Of a stretch of 64,000 nt of DNA, positions 50,768-62,436 are shown one piece after another. Within the stretch, counting starts at the first letter, position 1. The number at the start of each line of letters is the position of its first letter. Location: NCBI RefSeq assembly GCF_007998985.1, contig NZ_CP041659.1, positions 620,001-684,000 of the forward strand, in the 5' to 3' direction. This DNA comes from Sphingomonas xanthus. Lineage in GTDB: Bacteria > Pseudomonadota > Alphaproteobacteria > Sphingomonadales > Sphingomonadaceae. Under the pieces are notes generated by a model. The model made no database searches and was not told the DNA's origin. It saw only the letters and a list, made by a program, of their open reading frames with translations. Position numbers and translations under genes: made by a program.

Positions 50768-51361
50768 TTACGCGGCTTCTTTCTGTGCTTCGGCCGGGAA
50801 CGGGAAGTTGAAGAGACGCAGCAGTTCGCGCGCTTCCTCGTCCGTCTTCGCGGTCGTGGTGATGATGATGTCCATGCCCCGGACCTTGTCGATCTGGTCG
50901 TAGTTTATCTCGGGGAAAACAATCTGCTCCTTGAGGCCCATCGCATAATTGCCACGGCCGTCAAACGACTTGGGGTTCAGGCCCCGGAAGTCGCGGACGC
51001 GCGGCAGGGCGATGGTCACCAGGCGGTCGAGGAATTCGTACATGCGTTCGCGGCGCAGGGTCACCTTGCAACCGATCGGCATGCCTTCGCGCAGCTTGAA
51101 CTGAGCGATCGACTTCTTCGCCTTGGTTATGACCGGCTTCTGGCCCGAGATCTTTTCCATCTCGGCCGCGGCCTGCTCGACCTTCTTCTTGTCCTGGGTC
51201 GCCTCGCCGACGCCCATGTTAATGACGATCTTCTCGAGCTTCGGCACTTCAAGAGCGTTCTTGTAGCCGAACTTCTCGGTCATCGCCTTGACGATGCGCT
51301 CGTCATAATCCTTGCGCAGGCGCGGAGCGTACGCCTTCTGGTCCTTCTTGGCGTCAGCCAT
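50768..51361 (-). CDS. rplE: 50S ribosomal protein L5
   Basis: 197 residues. [51 protein letters not shown] and [24 protein letters not shown] are canonical. Overlaps rplX by 8 bases. Confidence 0.97.
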   Translation of the reverse strand: MADAKKDQKAYAPRLRKDYDERIVKAMTEKFGYKNALEVPKLEKIVINMGVGEATQDKKKVEQAAAEMEKISGQKPVITKAKKSIAQFKLREGMPIGCKVTLRRERMYEFLDRLVTIALPRVRDFRGLNPKSFDGRGNYAMGLKEQIVFPEINYDQIDKVRGMDIIITTTAKTDEEARELLRLFNFPFPAEAQKEAA

Positions 51362-51677
51362 CGATCTTCTCCCCGGACCGCGATGCGACGCGGACCTTCT
51401 TGCCGTCCTCAGACGTCTCGAACCGGACGCGCGTAGCCTTGCCGTCCTTCGGGTCGACGATCGCGACCTTCGAGACGTGCATCGGCGCTTCCTTGCGCTC
51501 GAGACCGCCCTGCGGGTTGAGCTGGGTCGGCTTGCGGTGGCGGGTGGCGATGTTGACGCCCGAAACGACGACCTTGCCGTCCTTCGGCATCGACATCAGC
51601 ACATCGCCGGTCTTGCCCTTGTCGCGGCCCGACAGGACCACGACCTTATCACCCTTGCGGATCTTCGCGGCCGACAT
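51354..51677 (-). CDS. rplX: 50S ribosomal protein L24
   Basis: 107 residues from ATG 51677, overlapping the rplN stop (ATGA). KOW motif [22 protein letters not shown], then [29 protein letters not shown]. Confidence 0.96.
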   Translation of the reverse strand: MSAAKIRKGDKVVVLSGRDKGKTGDVLMSMPKDGKVVVSGVNIATRHRKPTQLNPQGGLERKEAPMHVSKVAIVDPKDGKATRVRFETSEDGKKVRVASRSGEKIDG

Positions 51678-52045
51678 CACAGCACCTCCGGCGCGAGCGA
51701 GATGATCTTCATATGCTTTCTCGCGCGCAGCTCACGAACCACCGGCCCGAAAATACGGGTGCCGATCGGCTCTTCGTTCTTGTTCACCAGCACCGCCGCG
51801 TTGGAATCGAAGCGGATTACCGAACCGTCGGGACGGCGGATGTCCTTGGCGGTACGAACGATCACCGCACGGTGAACGTCGCCCTTCTTCACGCGGCCGC
51901 GCGGGGCGGCTTCCTTGACGCTGACGACGATGATGTCGCCGACGCCGGCGGTGCGCCGCTTCGACCCGCCCAGTACCTTAATGCACTGGACGCGCTTGGC
52001 GCCGCTGTTGTCCGCAACGTCCAGGTTGGACTGCATCTGGATCAT
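51677..52045 (-). CDS. rplN: 50S ribosomal protein L14
   Basis: 122 residues. [27 protein letters not shown] and [26 protein letters not shown] frame a full-length L14. Confidence 0.97.
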   Translation of the reverse strand: MIQMQSNLDVADNSGAKRVQCIKVLGGSKRRTAGVGDIIVVSVKEAAPRGRVKKGDVHRAVIVRTAKDIRRPDGSVIRFDSNAAVLVNKNEEPIGTRIFGPVVRELRARKHMKIISLAPEVL

Positions 52046-52063
52046 TGTTCGACCCTTCTACCC

Positions 52064-52405
52064 TTAGGCTTCGGCCGCCGCGGACTCGGCCTTTTTGGCC
52101 TTGCCCTTGGTCGCCTTAGCCGGCTTCTCGGCCGTATCCGTCTCGACGGTCTCGACGGCCGCAGGGGCGGCGCCGACGCGATCAAGAACGGTCCAGCTCT
52201 TCAACTTCGACACAGGAGCGCATTCTTGAATGCGAACCTGCTCACCCGACTTGAAGGCATTGCCTTCGTCGTGGGCGTGGTACTTCTTCGACAGCTTGAT
52301 GATCTTGCCGTACAACGGGTGTTTCACCCGGCGTTCGACACGAACCACCACCGTCTTGTCACCCTTGTCCGACACCACGGTGCCAGTGAGGACGCGCTTC
52401 GGCAT
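52064..52405 (-). CDS. rpsQ: 30S ribosomal protein S17 with C-terminal extension
   Basis: 113 residues, about 30 longer than E. coli. Core: [56 protein letters not shown]. The tail ([33 protein letters not shown]) is Ala/Lys/Glu-rich and likely disordered. Confidence 0.95.
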   Translation of the reverse strand: MPKRVLTGTVVSDKGDKTVVVRVERRVKHPLYGKIIKLSKKYHAHDEGNAFKSGEQVRIQECAPVSKLKSWTVLDRVGAAPAAVETVETDTAEKPAKATKGKAKKAESAAAEA

Positions 52406-52418
52406 CTCTTGCTACTCC

Positions 52419-52625
52419 TTACGCCTTGGCCGCATCGCGCGAGCGAGCGGATTGCAGCGTCTTGATCCGGGCAATGGTACGGCGAACTTCGCGTACCCGG
52501 CTCGGCTTCTCGAGCTGGTTGGTGGCGGACTGGAAGCGCAGGTTGAACTGCTCGCGCTTCAGGTCCGACAGCTGGGTGGCCAGCTGGTCGTCGGTGTTGA
52601 CCGTCAGGTTTTCCTTCTTGGCCAT
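52419..52625 (-). CDS. rpmC: 50S ribosomal protein L29
   Basis: 68 residues: [45 protein letters not shown]. Located near the tunnel exit; standard place between rplP and rpsQ. Confidence 0.96.
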   Translation of the reverse strand: MAKKENLTVNTDDQLATQLSDLKREQFNLRFQSATNQLEKPSRVREVRRTIARIKTLQSARSRDAAKA

Positions 52626-52627
52626 GA

Positions 52628-53059
52628 TTAATCTTCCTCAACCAGCTTTTCACCCAGGCGGGCGACGACCTTGACCTTGATCGGCAGCTTTTCGGCGGCG
52701 CGCTCAAAGGCGGTCTTGGCGAGCGGGCCGGGAACGCCGTCCAGCTCGAACAGAATACGACCCGGCTTCACGCGGGCGACCCAGAATTCCGGCGACCCCT
52801 TGCCCGAGCCCATGCGGACTTCGGCGGGCTTCGACGACACGGGCACGTCCGGGAAGATACGAATCCACAAACGGCCCTGGCGGCGGATATGGCGGGTGAT
52901 CGCGCGGCGAGCCGCTTCGATCTGGCGCGCGGTAATCCGCTCCGGTTCCATGGCCTTGAGCCCGAAGGCGCCGAAGTTGAGTTCGGTGCCACCCTTGGCG
53001 TTGCCGTGAATCCGGCCCTTGAAGGCCTTACGGAACTTGGTGCGTTTCGGTTGCAGCAT
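52628..53059 (-). CDS. rplP: 50S ribosomal protein L16
   Basis: 143 residues: [19 protein letters not shown] at the N-terminus, then [12 protein letters not shown] [29 protein letters not shown] and [22 protein letters not shown]. Required for the peptidyl-transferase region. Confidence 0.97.
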   Translation of the reverse strand: MLQPKRTKFRKAFKGRIHGNAKGGTELNFGAFGLKAMEPERITARQIEAARRAITRHIRRQGRLWIRIFPDVPVSSKPAEVRMGSGKGSPEFWVARVKPGRILFELDGVPGPLAKTAFERAAEKLPIKVKVVARLGEKLVEED

Positions 53060-53070
53060 CTTCTAGTTCC

Positions 53071-53778
53071 TTATCGACGGTCATCACGCGCGGGGCGAAC
53101 GCCCGACGTCTGGGCTTCCATCATCAGCCGGTCCTGGGCGAGCGGGTCATGACCCAGGATCTCACCCTTGAAGACCCACACCTTGACTCCGCAGACACCG
53201 TAAGCGGTGTGCGCCTGCGCTTCGGCATAATCGACATTGCCGCGCAGCGTGTGCAGTGGAACGCGGCCTTCGCGATACCATTCGGTCCGGGCGATCTCGG
53301 CGCCGCCGAGACGGCCAGCGCAGGTTATCCTGATGCCTTCGGCGCCGAGGCGCAGGGCCGACTGGACAGCGCGCTTCATGGCCCGGCGGAACGCAATACG
53401 GCGCTCCAGCTGGTCGGCAACGCCCTGCGCAACGAGGCGCGCGTCGATTTCCGGCTTGCGGATTTCGACGATGTTCAGGCTGACTTCCGAACCGGTCATC
53501 TTCGACAGCTGCTTCTTCAGCTTCTCGATGTCCGAGCCCTTCTTGCCGATGATGACGCCCGGGCGGGCGGCATAAATCGACACGCGGCACAGCTTGGCCG
53601 GGCGCTCGATGACCACCTTCGAGATCGCCGCCTGGGGCAGCGTCTTGAAGATGAACTGGCGGATCTTCAGATCCTCCAGCAGCAGCCGGCCATAATCCTG
53701 GCCTTCAGCGAACCAACGGCTGTCCCAGGTCCGGTTGATCTGGAGACGCAGGCCGACGGGGGACGATTTCTGACCCAT
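53071..53778 (-). CDS. rpsC: 30S ribosomal protein S3
   Basis: 235 residues. [25 protein letters not shown]-domain GXXG ([17 protein letters not shown]), and C-terminal [41 protein letters not shown]. Confidence 0.97.
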   Translation of the reverse strand: MGQKSSPVGLRLQINRTWDSRWFAEGQDYGRLLLEDLKIRQFIFKTLPQAAISKVVIERPAKLCRVSIYAARPGVIIGKKGSDIEKLKKQLSKMTGSEVSLNIVEIRKPEIDARLVAQGVADQLERRIAFRRAMKRAVQSALRLGAEGIRITCAGRLGGAEIARTEWYREGRVPLHTLRGNVDYAEAQAHTAYGVCGVKVWVFKGEILGHDPLAQDRLMMEAQTSGVRPARDDRR

Positions 53779-54155
53779 TAGGCTTCTTCCTGCTCACGCA
53801 CGACGACACGCAGACGGCTGAACGGCTTTTCGATCCGGGTGGACCGGCCGCGGGCGCGCGTGGCGAAACGCTTCATGGTGATCGACTTGCCAACCGACGC
53901 CTCGCTGACGACAAGCGTGTCGACGTCGAGGTTGTGGTTGTTCTCAGCATTGGCGACCGCCGAGGCGAGCACCTTGTAGACATCTTCGCTCATCGCCTTG
54001 GGCGAGAACTTCAGGATGTTCAGCGCTTCCTCGACCTTGCGGCCGCGGATGAGGCCAGCCACCAGGTTGAGCTTGCGGGCGGAACCACGGATCATGGTCC
54101 CGGTCGCCAGCGCTTCCTTGTCGCCGACCTTGCGGGGAGACTTGGGCTTGGACAT
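53778..54155 (-). CDS. rplV: 50S ribosomal protein L22
   Basis: 125 residues. [38 protein letters not shown] and [25 protein letters not shown]. One-base overlaps with rpsC and rpsS. Confidence 0.96.
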   Translation of the reverse strand: MSKPKSPRKVGDKEALATGTMIRGSARKLNLVAGLIRGRKVEEALNILKFSPKAMSEDVYKVLASAVANAENNHNLDVDTLVVSEASVGKSITMKRFATRARGRSTRIEKPFSRLRVVVREQEEA

Positions 54156-54430
54156 TAGCGCTTACCCTTCTTGTCGGCGGCGTGGCCGGGGAAGAAGCGG
54201 GTCGGAGCGAACTCGCCCAGCTTCATTCCAACCATGTCCTCATTGACCGACACCGGCACGAACTTGCGGCCGTTGTAGACATTGAAGGTCAGGCCAACGA
54301 ACTGCGGCAGAATGGTCGAGCGGCGCGACCAGGTCTTGATCGGCGCACGGCCACCCTTCTCCTGAGCCTCTTCGGCCTTCTTCAGGAGCGACAGCTCGAC
54401 GAACGGACCTTTCCAAACGGAACGAGCCAT
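54155..54430 (-). CDS. rpsS: 30S ribosomal protein S19
   Basis: 91 residues. [69 protein letters not shown]. Confidence 0.97.
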   Translation of the reverse strand: MARSVWKGPFVELSLLKKAEEAQEKGGRAPIKTWSRRSTILPQFVGLTFNVYNGRKFVPVSVNEDMVGMKLGEFAPTRFFPGHAADKKGKR

Positions 54431-54435
54431 CTCGG

Positions 54436-55272
54436 TTAGCCCTTCTTCTTCGCGTGACGGCTACGGATGATGAACTTGTCCGTTGCCTTGTTGTGACGGG
54501 TGCGGGCACCCTTGGTCGGCTTGCCCCAGGGGGTAACCGGGTGACGACCGCCCGAAGTCCGGCCTTCACCACCGCCGTGCGGGTGGTCGACCGGGTTCTT
54601 GGCGACGCCGCGGGTCAGCGGTCGGCGACCAAGCCAGCGGTTGCGGCCGGCCTTCGCCAGCGTCTGGTTGGCGTTGTCGGGGTTCGACACCGCGCCGACG
54701 GTGGCCATGCAGTCAGATCGGATATAGCGCTGCTCGCCCGAGTTGAGGCGAACAATCACCATGCCCTTGTCGCGGCCGACCACCTGGACATAGGTCCCGG
54801 CGGCACGGGCGATCTGGCCCCCCTTGCCCGGCTTCATCTCCACATTGTGGACGATGGTGCCGACCGGCATCTGGCCGATTTCCATGGCGTTGCCCGGCTT
54901 CACGTCGACCTTCTTGCCGGCAACGACCTTGTCGCCCGGTGCAAGACGCTGCGGCGCGATGATATAGGCCTGTTCGCCGCCCTCATAGGTGAGCAGGGCG
55001 ATGAACGCCGACCGGTTCGGGTCATATTCGAGCCGCTCGACGGTGGCCACCGTGTCCCAGGTGCGACGCTTGAAGTCGATCACCCGATACTTCTGCTTGT
55101 GACCGCCGGCGATGCCGCGCGAGGTGACATGGCCCTTGTTGTTGCGACCACCGGTCTTGCGCTTACCTTCGGTCAGCGCCTTGACGGGCTTGCCCTTCCA
55201 CAGCGAGGACTTGTCGACGAGGATCAGGCCACGGCGGGCCGGGCTCGTCGGCTTGTATTGCTTGAGTGCCAT
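54436..55272 (-). CDS. rplB: 50S ribosomal protein L2
   Basis: 278 residues. [15 protein letters not shown] at the start, [23 protein letters not shown], and the C-terminal [33 protein letters not shown] with the conserved His near the peptidyl-transferase centre. Confidence 0.97.
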   Translation of the reverse strand: MALKQYKPTSPARRGLILVDKSSLWKGKPVKALTEGKRKTGGRNNKGHVTSRGIAGGHKQKYRVIDFKRRTWDTVATVERLEYDPNRSAFIALLTYEGGEQAYIIAPQRLAPGDKVVAGKKVDVKPGNAMEIGQMPVGTIVHNVEMKPGKGGQIARAAGTYVQVVGRDKGMVIVRLNSGEQRYIRSDCMATVGAVSNPDNANQTLAKAGRNRWLGRRPLTRGVAKNPVDHPHGGGEGRTSGGRHPVTPWGKPTKGARTRHNKATDKFIIRSRHAKKKG

Positions 55273-55277
55273 GATCC

Positions 55278-55592
55278 TTAGATCCCGCTCGTGATGTCGA
55301 TCGACTGGCCTTCGGCCAGCGTCACAATCGCTTTTTTGACGTCCGTGCGCTTGTAGGGAGCACCCTTCCAGCGCTTGGTCTTGCCCTTGGTGACCATCGT
55401 GTTGACGCCGGTCACCTTGACGTTGAACAGCGCTTCGACGGCCGCCTTGATTTCAGGCTTGGACGCGGTGCCGGCGACCCTGAACACGACCGAGTTGTTC
55501 TCCGACAGCAAGGTCGACTTCTCGGTGATGTGCGGCGCGAGCACGATGTCGTAGTGGCGGATATCGACCGCCGCTTCCTGCTTCTTAGCCAT
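55278..55592 (-). CDS. rplW: 50S ribosomal protein L23
   Basis: 104 residues from ATG 55592 ([16 protein letters not shown]), overlapping rplD by 8 bases. [49 protein letters not shown] is the L23 core. Confidence 0.96.
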   Translation of the reverse strand: MAKKQEAAVDIRHYDIVLAPHITEKSTLLSENNSVVFRVAGTASKPEIKAAVEALFNVKVTGVNTMVTKGKTKRWKGAPYKRTDVKKAIVTLAEGQSIDITSGI

Positions 55593-56214
55593 TGAACCGG
55601 GCCTCCAGCTTTTCAACCGCGGCGCGGGTCAGGACCAGCGTCTCGTGGCGCATGATGTCATAGACGTTGGCACCGACCGCAGGCATCAGGTTGATACCCT
55701 GCAGGTTCGCCGACGCATGAGCGAAACCGACATTCAGCGCGTCGCCGTCGATCACCAGTGCCGACTTACCGAAGCCAAGCTTGCTCAGCTTGGCCGACAA
55801 CGCCTTGGTCTTGGCCTCGCTGCCCATGTCGAGATTGTCGAGCACGATCAGCTGGCCGCCCTGGGCCTTCGCCGACAGCGCCATCTTCAGCCCGAGCGCC
55901 CGAACCTTCTTATTGAGGCTCGAGGTGAAGACACGGGCCCGCGGACCATGTGCCTTGCCGCCACCGATGAAGATCGGGGCACGACGATCGCCGTGACGGG
56001 CAGTACCGCCACCCTTCTGGCGGCCGAACTTCTTGCCGGTGCGGGCAACGTCCGAGCGCTCACGGGCCGCACGCGCCGGGGCGCGACGGTTGATAAGCTG
56101 CCAGGTCACCACGCGGTGCAGGATGTCGGCGCGCGGCTCGACGCCGAACACGGCCTCGTCGAGCTGGATATCGCCGCCAGCCTTGGCGTCGAGGGTCTGA
56201 ACCTTGACCTTCAT
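55585..56214 (-). CDS. rplD: 50S ribosomal protein L4
   Basis: 209 residues. [60 protein letters not shown] is the conserved extended loop. In gammaproteobacteria L4 also represses the S10 operon. Confidence 0.97.
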   Translation of the reverse strand: MKVKVQTLDAKAGGDIQLDEAVFGVEPRADILHRVVTWQLINRRAPARAARERSDVARTGKKFGRQKGGGTARHGDRRAPIFIGGGKAHGPRARVFTSSLNKKVRALGLKMALSAKAQGGQLIVLDNLDMGSEAKTKALSAKLSKLGFGKSALVIDGDALNVGFAHASANLQGINLMPAVGANVYDIMRHETLVLTRAAVEKLEARFNG

Positions 56215-56217
56215 CGC

Positions 56218-57111
56218 TTAGCCTTCCTTGCTCTCGTCGGCTGCCGGCTGGTCGCCCGCGGCGTCGGAGTCCTTGTTCTCGCCGGCGTCGGCCTTGGCCT
56301 CGCCCGCAGTTTCGATGGCGCCCGCTTCCTGCTCGGCAGCAATCGCCTTCACTTCCTCGTCGCTGGGCGTCGTGGGGATCGCTTCGACCGCCGCTTCATC
56401 GACCAGGCCGATCGGGGTCTCTTCGATCTTCTCGCCCTTTTCGATGAGCTTGGCCGGATAAGGCACATTCTCGTTCATCGGCAGCTTGATCGCGTCGGTG
56501 ACGGTAAGCCAGCCACCCTTGTGACCGGGAACCGAACCCTTGACGAAGATCAGCCCGCGAGCAGCATCGGTGCCGACCACCAGCAGATTCTGCTGAGTGC
56601 GGTTACGGGCACCCATGTGACCGGCCATCTTCTTGTTCTTGAAGACGCGGCCGGGATCCTGGCGGTTACCGGTCGAACCGTGCGAACGGTGAGCAACCGA
56701 AACGCCGTGGGTCGCGCGAAGACCGCCGAAACCCCAACGCTTCATGGCGCCGGCAAAGCCCTTACCCTGGGTCACGCCCTGGATATCGACATATTGGCCA
56801 GCGATGAAATGATCGGCGCTAAGCGTCGCGCCGACATCGAGGAGCGCATCCTCGGCGACACGGAACTCGACGACCCGAGCCTTGGGTTCGACCTCGGCCT
56901 TGCCGAACACCACGCGCTGCGGCTTGGCGACATTCTTCGCCTTCGCCTTGCCAGCGCCGAGCTGAACAGCGGTGTAGCCGTCGCGATCTTGCTCGCGCCG
57001 GCCGACGACCTGGACTTCCTCAAGCTGGAGGACGGTGACGGGCACGTGGCGCCCGTCCGCCTGGAACAGGCGGGTCATTCCCATTTTCTTAGCGATCACG
57101 CCAGTGCGCAT
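56218..57111 (-). CDS. rplC: 50S ribosomal protein L3 with acidic C-terminal extension
   Basis: 297 residues from ATG 57111 ([16 protein letters not shown]), against about 210 for E. coli. The core contains [50 protein letters not shown] and ends near [11 protein letters not shown]. The last ~75 residues are Glu/Ala/Asp-rich ([19 protein letters not shown]), likely disordered and strongly acidic. Confidence 0.95.
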   Translation of the reverse strand: MRTGVIAKKMGMTRLFQADGRHVPVTVLQLEEVQVVGRREQDRDGYTAVQLGAGKAKAKNVAKPQRVVFGKAEVEPKARVVEFRVAEDALLDVGATLSADHFIAGQYVDIQGVTQGKGFAGAMKRWGFGGLRATHGVSVAHRSHGSTGNRQDPGRVFKNKKMAGHMGARNRTQQNLLVVGTDAARGLIFVKGSVPGHKGGWLTVTDAIKLPMNENVPYPAKLIEKGEKIEETPIGLVDEAAVEAIPTTPSDEEVKAIAAEQEAGAIETAGEAKADAGENKDSDAAGDQPAADESKEG

Positions 57112-57292
57112 GATCCACACTCCTACAGAGGCCCCTCTTAGGAAGGGGCGTGCCGGCCCATGAATTAATGCGTGCCCCGCTTGGGCCATTCCCACCAAGA
57201 AGGCGGGATGCGGGGGACGCAGTCCGGAAAATTCCCGAGGGTTGTTTTCCGCGGTATCCCTTGATCCGTTACCGGCCCCGAAAGGCCGACTT

Positions 57293-57315
57293 GGTTCCTT
57301 GAAAATCGAGGAACC
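57293..57315 (-). other. Stem-loop in the rpsJ-rplC gap
   Basis: GGTTCCT (57293-57299) and AGGAACC (57309-57315) pair perfectly around 9 bases. It lies early in the 235-base gap between rpsJ and rplC, far longer than other gaps in the cluster. GCCCCT/AGGGGC near 57132-57150 is a second hairpin. Could be an RNA regulatory leader for rplC or a processing site. Confidence 0.5.
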
Positions 57316-57346
57316 GACGGCCGAATCTGGCCGCGGTGCCAGCCCT

Positions 57347-57658
<312 letters not shown>

Positions 57659-57779
57659 GTCCACTTACCGATGCGAAAGAGCCTGAGCGCCGCTTCCCGA
57701 TGGAAGCCTTGCCCTTACATTAAAAGCCAAGCGCGACACTGGCCCCTTGGGCCGACGCCGCGCTTTAGCGAAACTGGTT

Positions 57780-57820
57780 GCGGGCCGCGTTTTTCCGTTG
57801 CGGAGAATCGCGCGGCCCGC
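57780..57820. other. Perfect 10-bp GC stem-loop between tuf and rpsJ
   Basis: GCGGGCCGCG (57780-57789) pairs with CGCGGCCCGC (57811-57820) around a 21-base loop. It begins 8 bases beyond the tuf stop. Neither strand has a U-tract after it, so read-through into rpsJ is likely, with partial termination or RNA processing. Confidence 0.6.
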
Positions 57821-57828
57821 GCCCTATA

Positions 57829-59019
57829 TTACTTCGTGATGGTGCCGACAACCCCTGCGCCGACGGTCCGGCCGCCTTCGCGAATCGCGAAGCGCAAGCC
57901 CTGGTCCATCGCGATCGGAGCGATCAGCTTCACGCCCAGCGAGACATTGTCGCCCGGCATGACCATCTCGGTGCCTTCCGGCAGCTGGATTTCACCGGTC
58001 ACGTCCGTCGTCCGGAAGTAGAACTGCGGACGATAGTTGGCGAAGAACGGCGTGTGACGGCCGCCTTCGTCCTTCGACAGGACGTAGACTTCGGCCTGGA
58101 AGTCGGTGTGCGGAGTAACCGAACCCGGCTTGGCCAGTACCTGGCCACGCTCGACGTCTTCACGACCGATGCCGCGGATCAGCGCGCCGATGTTGTCGCC
58201 GGCTTCGCCCTGGTCGAGCAGCTTGCGGAACATTTCGACGCCGGTCACGACGGTCTTCTGCGTGTCCTTGATGCCGACGATTTCGACTTCTTCGCCGACC
58301 TTCACGACGCCGGTTTCGACGCGGCCGGTGACGACCGTGCCGCGACCCGAGATCGAGAACACGTCTTCGATCGGCATCAGGAACGGCTTGTCGAGCGGAC
58401 GCTCCGGCTGCGGGATCCAGTCGTCGACGGCCTTCATCAGCTCGAGGATCTTCTCTTCGCCGATGTTGGCGTCGCGATCTTCGAGGACGGCAAGCGCCGA
58501 ACCATTAACGATCGGAATATTGTCGCCGTCAAAGCCGCGCTTCGACAGTTCTTCGCGGATTTCCAGTTCGACCAGCTCGAGAAGCTCGGGGTCGTCAACC
58601 TGGTCGACCTTGTTGAGGAAGACGACCATGGTCGGAACGCCAACCTGGGCCGCGAGCAGGATGTGCTCCTTGGTCTGCGGCATCGGGCCATCAGCGGCCG
58701 AAACCACGAGGATCGCGCCGTCCATCTGAGCGGCGCCGGTGATCATGTTCTTCACATAGTCGGCGTGGCCCGGGCAATCGACGTGGGCGTAGTGGCGGGC
58801 ATCGGTCTCATACTCGACGTGGGCGGTCGAGATGGTGATTCCGCGCTCGCGCTCTTCCGGCGCCTTGTCGATGTTCGCGAAGTCAACGGCTTCACCGCCG
58901 CCATGCTTCGCCAGAACCTTGGTGATCGCCGCGGTCAGCGAGGTCTTGCCGTGATCGACGTGACCGATGGTGCCGATGTTGCAGTGCGGCTTGTTCCGCT
59001 CAAATTTTGCCTTCGCCAT
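57829..59019 (-). CDS. tuf: Elongation factor Tu
   Basis: 396 residues. G1 [11 protein letters not shown]2 ERERGITI, G3 [12 protein letters not shown] and the SALA motif; domain II/III with [21 protein letters not shown]. Delivers aminoacyl-tRNA to the ribosome. Confidence 0.98.
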   Translation of the reverse strand: MAKAKFERNKPHCNIGTIGHVDHGKTSLTAAITKVLAKHGGGEAVDFANIDKAPEERERGITISTAHVEYETDARHYAHVDCPGHADYVKNMITGAAQMDGAILVVSAADGPMPQTKEHILLAAQVGVPTMVVFLNKVDQVDDPELLELVELEIREELSKRGFDGDNIPIVNGSALAVLEDRDANIGEEKILELMKAVDDWIPQPERPLDKPFLMPIEDVFSISGRGTVVTGRVETGVVKVGEEVEIVGIKDTQKTVVTGVEMFRKLLDQGEAGDNIGALIRGIGREDVERGQVLAKPGSVTPHTDFQAEVYVLSKDEGGRHTPFFANYRPQFYFRTTDVTGEIQLPEGTEMVMPGDNVSLGVKLIAPIAMDQGLRFAIREGGRTVGAGVVGTITK

Positions 59020-59097
59020 TTTACGCCTCTTCTTCTCTTAAGGTAATTTGGGCGGCGCTCGCCCGGTGCGTGCGCGCCCTTAGCGACAATTTTCAGA

Positions 59098-61191
59098 CTA
59101 CGCCAGCTTCGCCTTCACTTCGTCGGCCACGTTCTGCGGCACTTCGTCGTAATGGCTGAACTGCATCGAGTATTGCGCCCGGCCCTGGGTGAACGAGCGC
59201 AGCTGGTTCACATAGCCAAACATGTTCGCCAGCGGGACCATCGCCTCGACCGCCTGGGCGTTGCCGCGCGTGTCGGTGCCCTGGATCTGGCCACGGCGGC
59301 TGTTCAGGTCGCCGATGACGTCGCCGAGATAGTCTTCGGGGGTCACGACCTCGACCTTCATGATCGGCTCAAGCAGCTTGATTCCCGACTTCTGGGCCAC
59401 TTCGCGCATTGCGCCGCGGGCACAGATTTCGAACGCCAGCGCCGACGAGTCGACGTCGTGGTACTTACCGTCGGTCAGGTGAACCTCGAAGTCGATGATC
59501 GGGAAACCGATCAGCGAGCCGGTCTCGGCGGTTTCGCGGAGGCCCTTTTCAACCGACGGAATATATTCCTTGGGGACGTTCCCGCCCTTGATCTCGTCGA
59601 AGAACTGGAAGCCCGAGCCGCGCTCGCCGGGAATCACGTTGATCTTGATTTCACCGAACTGGCCCGAACCACCCGACTGCTTCTTGTGGGTGTAGGTCAG
59701 CTCGACCGGCTTGGCGAGATATTCGCGGTAGGCCACCTGCGGCGCGCCGACATTGGCCTCGACCTTGAATTCGCGCTTCATGCGGTCGACGAGAATCTCG
59801 AGGTGGAGCTCGCCCATCCCCTTGATGATCGTCTGGCCCGATTCATGATCGGTCGAAACGCGGAACGAGGGATCTTCACGCGCCAGGCGATTGAGCGCGA
59901 CGCCCATCTTTTCCTGGTCGGCCTTGGTCTTGGGTTCGACCGACAGCTCGATGACCGGATCCGGAAATTCCATGCGCTCGAGGATGATCGGAGCGTTCGG
60001 CGCGCACAGCGTGTCGCCGGTGGTGGTATCCTTGAGGCCGGCCAGAGCGACGATGTCGCCGGCATGGGCCACCTGGATGTCCTCGCGCTCGTTCGCATGC
60101 ATCAGCAGCATGCGGCCAACCTTTTCCTTCTTTTCCTTGACGCTGTTGGTGACCTGGGTCGCGGTTTCGAGCTTGCCCGAATAGATGCGCGCAAAGGTCA
60201 GCGTGCCAACGAACGGGTCGTTCATGATTTTGAACGCCAGCGCCGAGAAGGGAGCCGCATCGTCCGAGGCGCGCGAATCTTCGCTGCCGTTCGGGAGGAT
60301 GCCCTTGATCGCCGGAACGTCGAGCGGGCTCGGCAGATAGTCGACCACCGCGTCGAGCAGCGGCTGGACGCCCTTGTTCTTGAAGGCCGAACCGCAGACC
60401 ACCGGAACGAACGCCATGTTGAGCGTGCCCTTGCGGATCAGCTTCTTGAGCGTCGCGACGTCGGGCTCATTGCCTTCCAGATAGGCTTCCATCGCCTCGT
60501 CGTCCTGTTCGACGGCGAGTTCGATGAGCGCCGTACGCGCTTCCGCGGCCTTGTCCTTCAGATCGTCTGGAATTTCCTGATATTCGAACTTCGCGCCAAG
60601 GCTTTCTTCAAGCCAGATGATCGCGCGGTTCTCGACCAGGTCGACGAGGCCCTTGAATCCGCCTTCGATGCCGATCGGCAGATAGAGGACGGCCGGGCGC
60701 GCACCGAGACGGTCGATGATCGACTGGACGCAATATTCGAAGTTGGCGCCGGTGCGGTCGAGCTTGTTGACGAAGCACATCCGCGGCACGCCATATTTGT
60801 CGGCTTGGCGCCAGACGGTTTCCGACTGCGGCTCGACGCCGGCAACGCCGTCGAAACAGGCAACCGCACCGTCGAGCACACGCAGCGAGCGTTCGACCTC
60901 GATGGTGAAGTCGACGTGGCCCGGGGTATCGATGATGTTGATGCGGTGCTCTTCGCCCTTGCCTTCTTCGGCGCGCCAGACGCAGGTCGTTGCCGCGCTG
61001 GTGATGGTGATGCCCCGCTCCTGCTCCTGCTCCATCCAATCCATCGTGGCGGTGCCTTCATGCACTTCGCCAATCTTGTAGGACTTGCCGGTGTAATAGA
61101 GGATGCGCTCGGTAGTTGTCGTCTTGCCGGCATCGATGTGGGCCATGATGCCGATGTTGCGATAGCGTTCGAGCGGATGGCTGCGGGCCAT
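59098..61191 (-). CDS. fusA: Elongation factor G
   Basis: 697 residues. [15 protein letters not shown], the switch [24 protein letters not shown], and domains III-V ending [35 protein letters not shown]. Catalyses translocation; fusidic acid target. Between rpsG and tuf as in the classical str operon. Confidence 0.98.
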   Translation of the reverse strand: MARSHPLERYRNIGIMAHIDAGKTTTTERILYYTGKSYKIGEVHEGTATMDWMEQEQERGITITSAATTCVWRAEEGKGEEHRINIIDTPGHVDFTIEVERSLRVLDGAVACFDGVAGVEPQSETVWRQADKYGVPRMCFVNKLDRTGANFEYCVQSIIDRLGARPAVLYLPIGIEGGFKGLVDLVENRAIIWLEESLGAKFEYQEIPDDLKDKAAEARTALIELAVEQDDEAMEAYLEGNEPDVATLKKLIRKGTLNMAFVPVVCGSAFKNKGVQPLLDAVVDYLPSPLDVPAIKGILPNGSEDSRASDDAAPFSALAFKIMNDPFVGTLTFARIYSGKLETATQVTNSVKEKKEKVGRMLLMHANEREDIQVAHAGDIVALAGLKDTTTGDTLCAPNAPIILERMEFPDPVIELSVEPKTKADQEKMGVALNRLAREDPSFRVSTDHESGQTIIKGMGELHLEILVDRMKREFKVEANVGAPQVAYREYLAKPVELTYTHKKQSGGSGQFGEIKINVIPGERGSGFQFFDEIKGGNVPKEYIPSVEKGLRETAETGSLIGFPIIDFEVHLTDGKYHDVDSSALAFEICARGAMREVAQKSGIKLLEPIMKVEVVTPEDYLGDVIGDLNSRRGQIQGTDTRGNAQAVEAMVPLANMFGYVNQLRSFTQGRAQYSMQFSHYDEVPQNVADEVKAKLA

Positions 61192-61254
61192 TTCAGATTC
61201 CTTAGTGTTGCAGGGGGCGGGCAGAGCCCAACCCCCTGAATATAGGTACGATTG

Positions 61255-61725
61255 TTACCAGCGGTAGTGCGAGAAGGCGCGGTTCGCTTCCGCCATGCGG
61301 TGCGTGTCTTCGCGCTTCTTCACGGCATTGCCGCGGTTCTGCGATGCGTCCATCAGCTCACCCGACAGGCGGCCGGCCATGGTCTTCTCGCTGCGCGCAC
61401 GGGCAGCGGCGATTAGCCAGCGAATGGCCAGCGCCTGGGCACGGACATCGCGGACTTCGACCGGCACCTGATAGGTCGCACCGCCGACACGGCGGCTACG
61501 GACTTCAATGCCCGGCTTCACATTGTTCAGCGCGTCGTGAAAGACCGACAGCGGGTCCTTCTTGAGACGGGCTTCGACATTGTCGAGGGCGGTGTAGACG
61601 ATGCTTTCCGCAACCGACTTCTTACCGTCCAGCATGATGTTGTTCATGAACTTCGACAGGACGATATCGCCGAACTTGGGGTCCGGCAGGATGACGCGCT
61701 TTTCGGGGCGACGACGACGAGACAT
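61255..61725 (-). CDS. rpsG: 30S ribosomal protein S7
   Basis: 156 residues. [40 protein letters not shown] and the C-terminal [22 protein letters not shown]. Nucleates assembly of the 30S head. Confidence 0.97.
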   Translation of the reverse strand: MSRRRRPEKRVILPDPKFGDIVLSKFMNNIMLDGKKSVAESIVYTALDNVEARLKKDPLSVFHDALNNVKPGIEVRSRRVGGATYQVPVEVRDVRAQALAIRWLIAAARARSEKTMAGRLSGELMDASQNRGNAVKKREDTHRMAEANRAFSHYRW

Positions 61726-61782
61726 GGGAATTTCCTTTCAGAGCGGCGCGCCTGCAACTGGCGGCGCGGCCGACGATCCAGC

Positions 61783-62154
61783 TTATTTCGGGCGCTTGGC
61801 GCCGTACTTCGAACGGGACTGCCTACGGTCCTTCACGCCCTGCGTGTCGAGGACGCCGCGAAGCACGTGATAACGCACGCCCGGAAGGTCGCGCACACGG
61901 CCGCCGCGGATCAGCACCACCGAGTGCTCCTGCAGGTTGTGGCCCTCACCCGGAATATAGGAAATGACTTCGCGCTGGTTGGTCAGGCGGACCTTGGCAA
62001 CCTTGCGCAGCGCCGAGTTCGGCTTCTTCGGGGTAGTAGTATAGACACGGGTGCAGACGCCGCGCTTTTGCGGATTCTGCTCCATCGCAGGGACCTTGGA
62101 CTTGGTCTTCTGCGGTTCGCGACCCTTGCGGATCAGCTGGTTGATCGTCGGCAT
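61783..62154 (-). CDS. rpsL: 30S ribosomal protein S12
   Basis: 123 residues from ATG 62154 ([20 protein letters not shown]). The decoding loop [17 protein letters not shown] has Lys at the streptomycin-determining position 43, and [29 protein letters not shown] has the second (K88-region) loop with R in place of the usual second Lys context not resolved by eye. First gene of the cluster. Confidence 0.96.
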   Translation of the reverse strand: MPTINQLIRKGREPQKTKSKVPAMEQNPQKRGVCTRVYTTTPKKPNSALRKVAKVRLTNQREVISYIPGEGHNLQEHSVVLIRGGRVRDLPGVRYHVLRGVLDTQGVKDRRQSRSKYGAKRPK

Positions 62155-62179
62155 GAAGCCTTCACCTTCCAAATGGTTA

Positions 62180-62237
62180 CTTTGCGCAACGCAAAAGCGT
62201 GAAGCCCGAGCAGCAGCGGGGCCGCCTGGCCTTCACG
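62180..62237 (-). promoter_or_regulatory. Structured 5' leader of rpsL
   Basis: CGTGAAG (62198-62204) pairs with CTTCACG (62231-62237), extended inward by C-G pairs, and CTTTGCG (62180-62186) pairs with CGCAAAAG (62190-62197) with one bulged A. Together they form two adjacent hairpins about 26-83 bases ahead of the S12 start codon, possibly a site for r-protein feedback. Confidence 0.45.
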
Positions 62238-62305
62238 TCGTTGAGCAATGTTCAGCTCTTGCCCTGGATCGCCACGAAGAATCGCGGGCGAACCGGACGA
62301 GCGGG

Positions 62306-62334
62306 CCATTAGGAGGCTTTGGCCTCGCGGTCAA
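62306..62334 (-). promoter_or_regulatory. Candidate promoter of the str operon
   Basis: On the minus strand TTGACC (62334-62329) is followed after 17 bp by TAATGG (62311-62306). The -35 is good, the -10 weak. The spacer contains GAGGC-CAAA-GCCTC. Transcription would leave a leader of about 145 bases before rpsL. Confidence 0.5.
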
Positions 62335-62436
62335 CGGCAAGACCCGGGATCCTCGACGCAAAGTGGCTCGCCGCGGACGGGGCCTGATATTAAGATGGCG
62401 GGACCCGCCAGCGCGAACCGATCGAGGAGATATGCC

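Noticed and set aside
55645..57141. 498-residue plus-strand frame
   Set aside because: Antisense to rplD and rplC.
57778..59046. 422-residue plus-strand frame
   Set aside because: Antisense to tuf.
59152..61239. 695-residue plus-strand frame
   Set aside because: Antisense to fusA; no domain.
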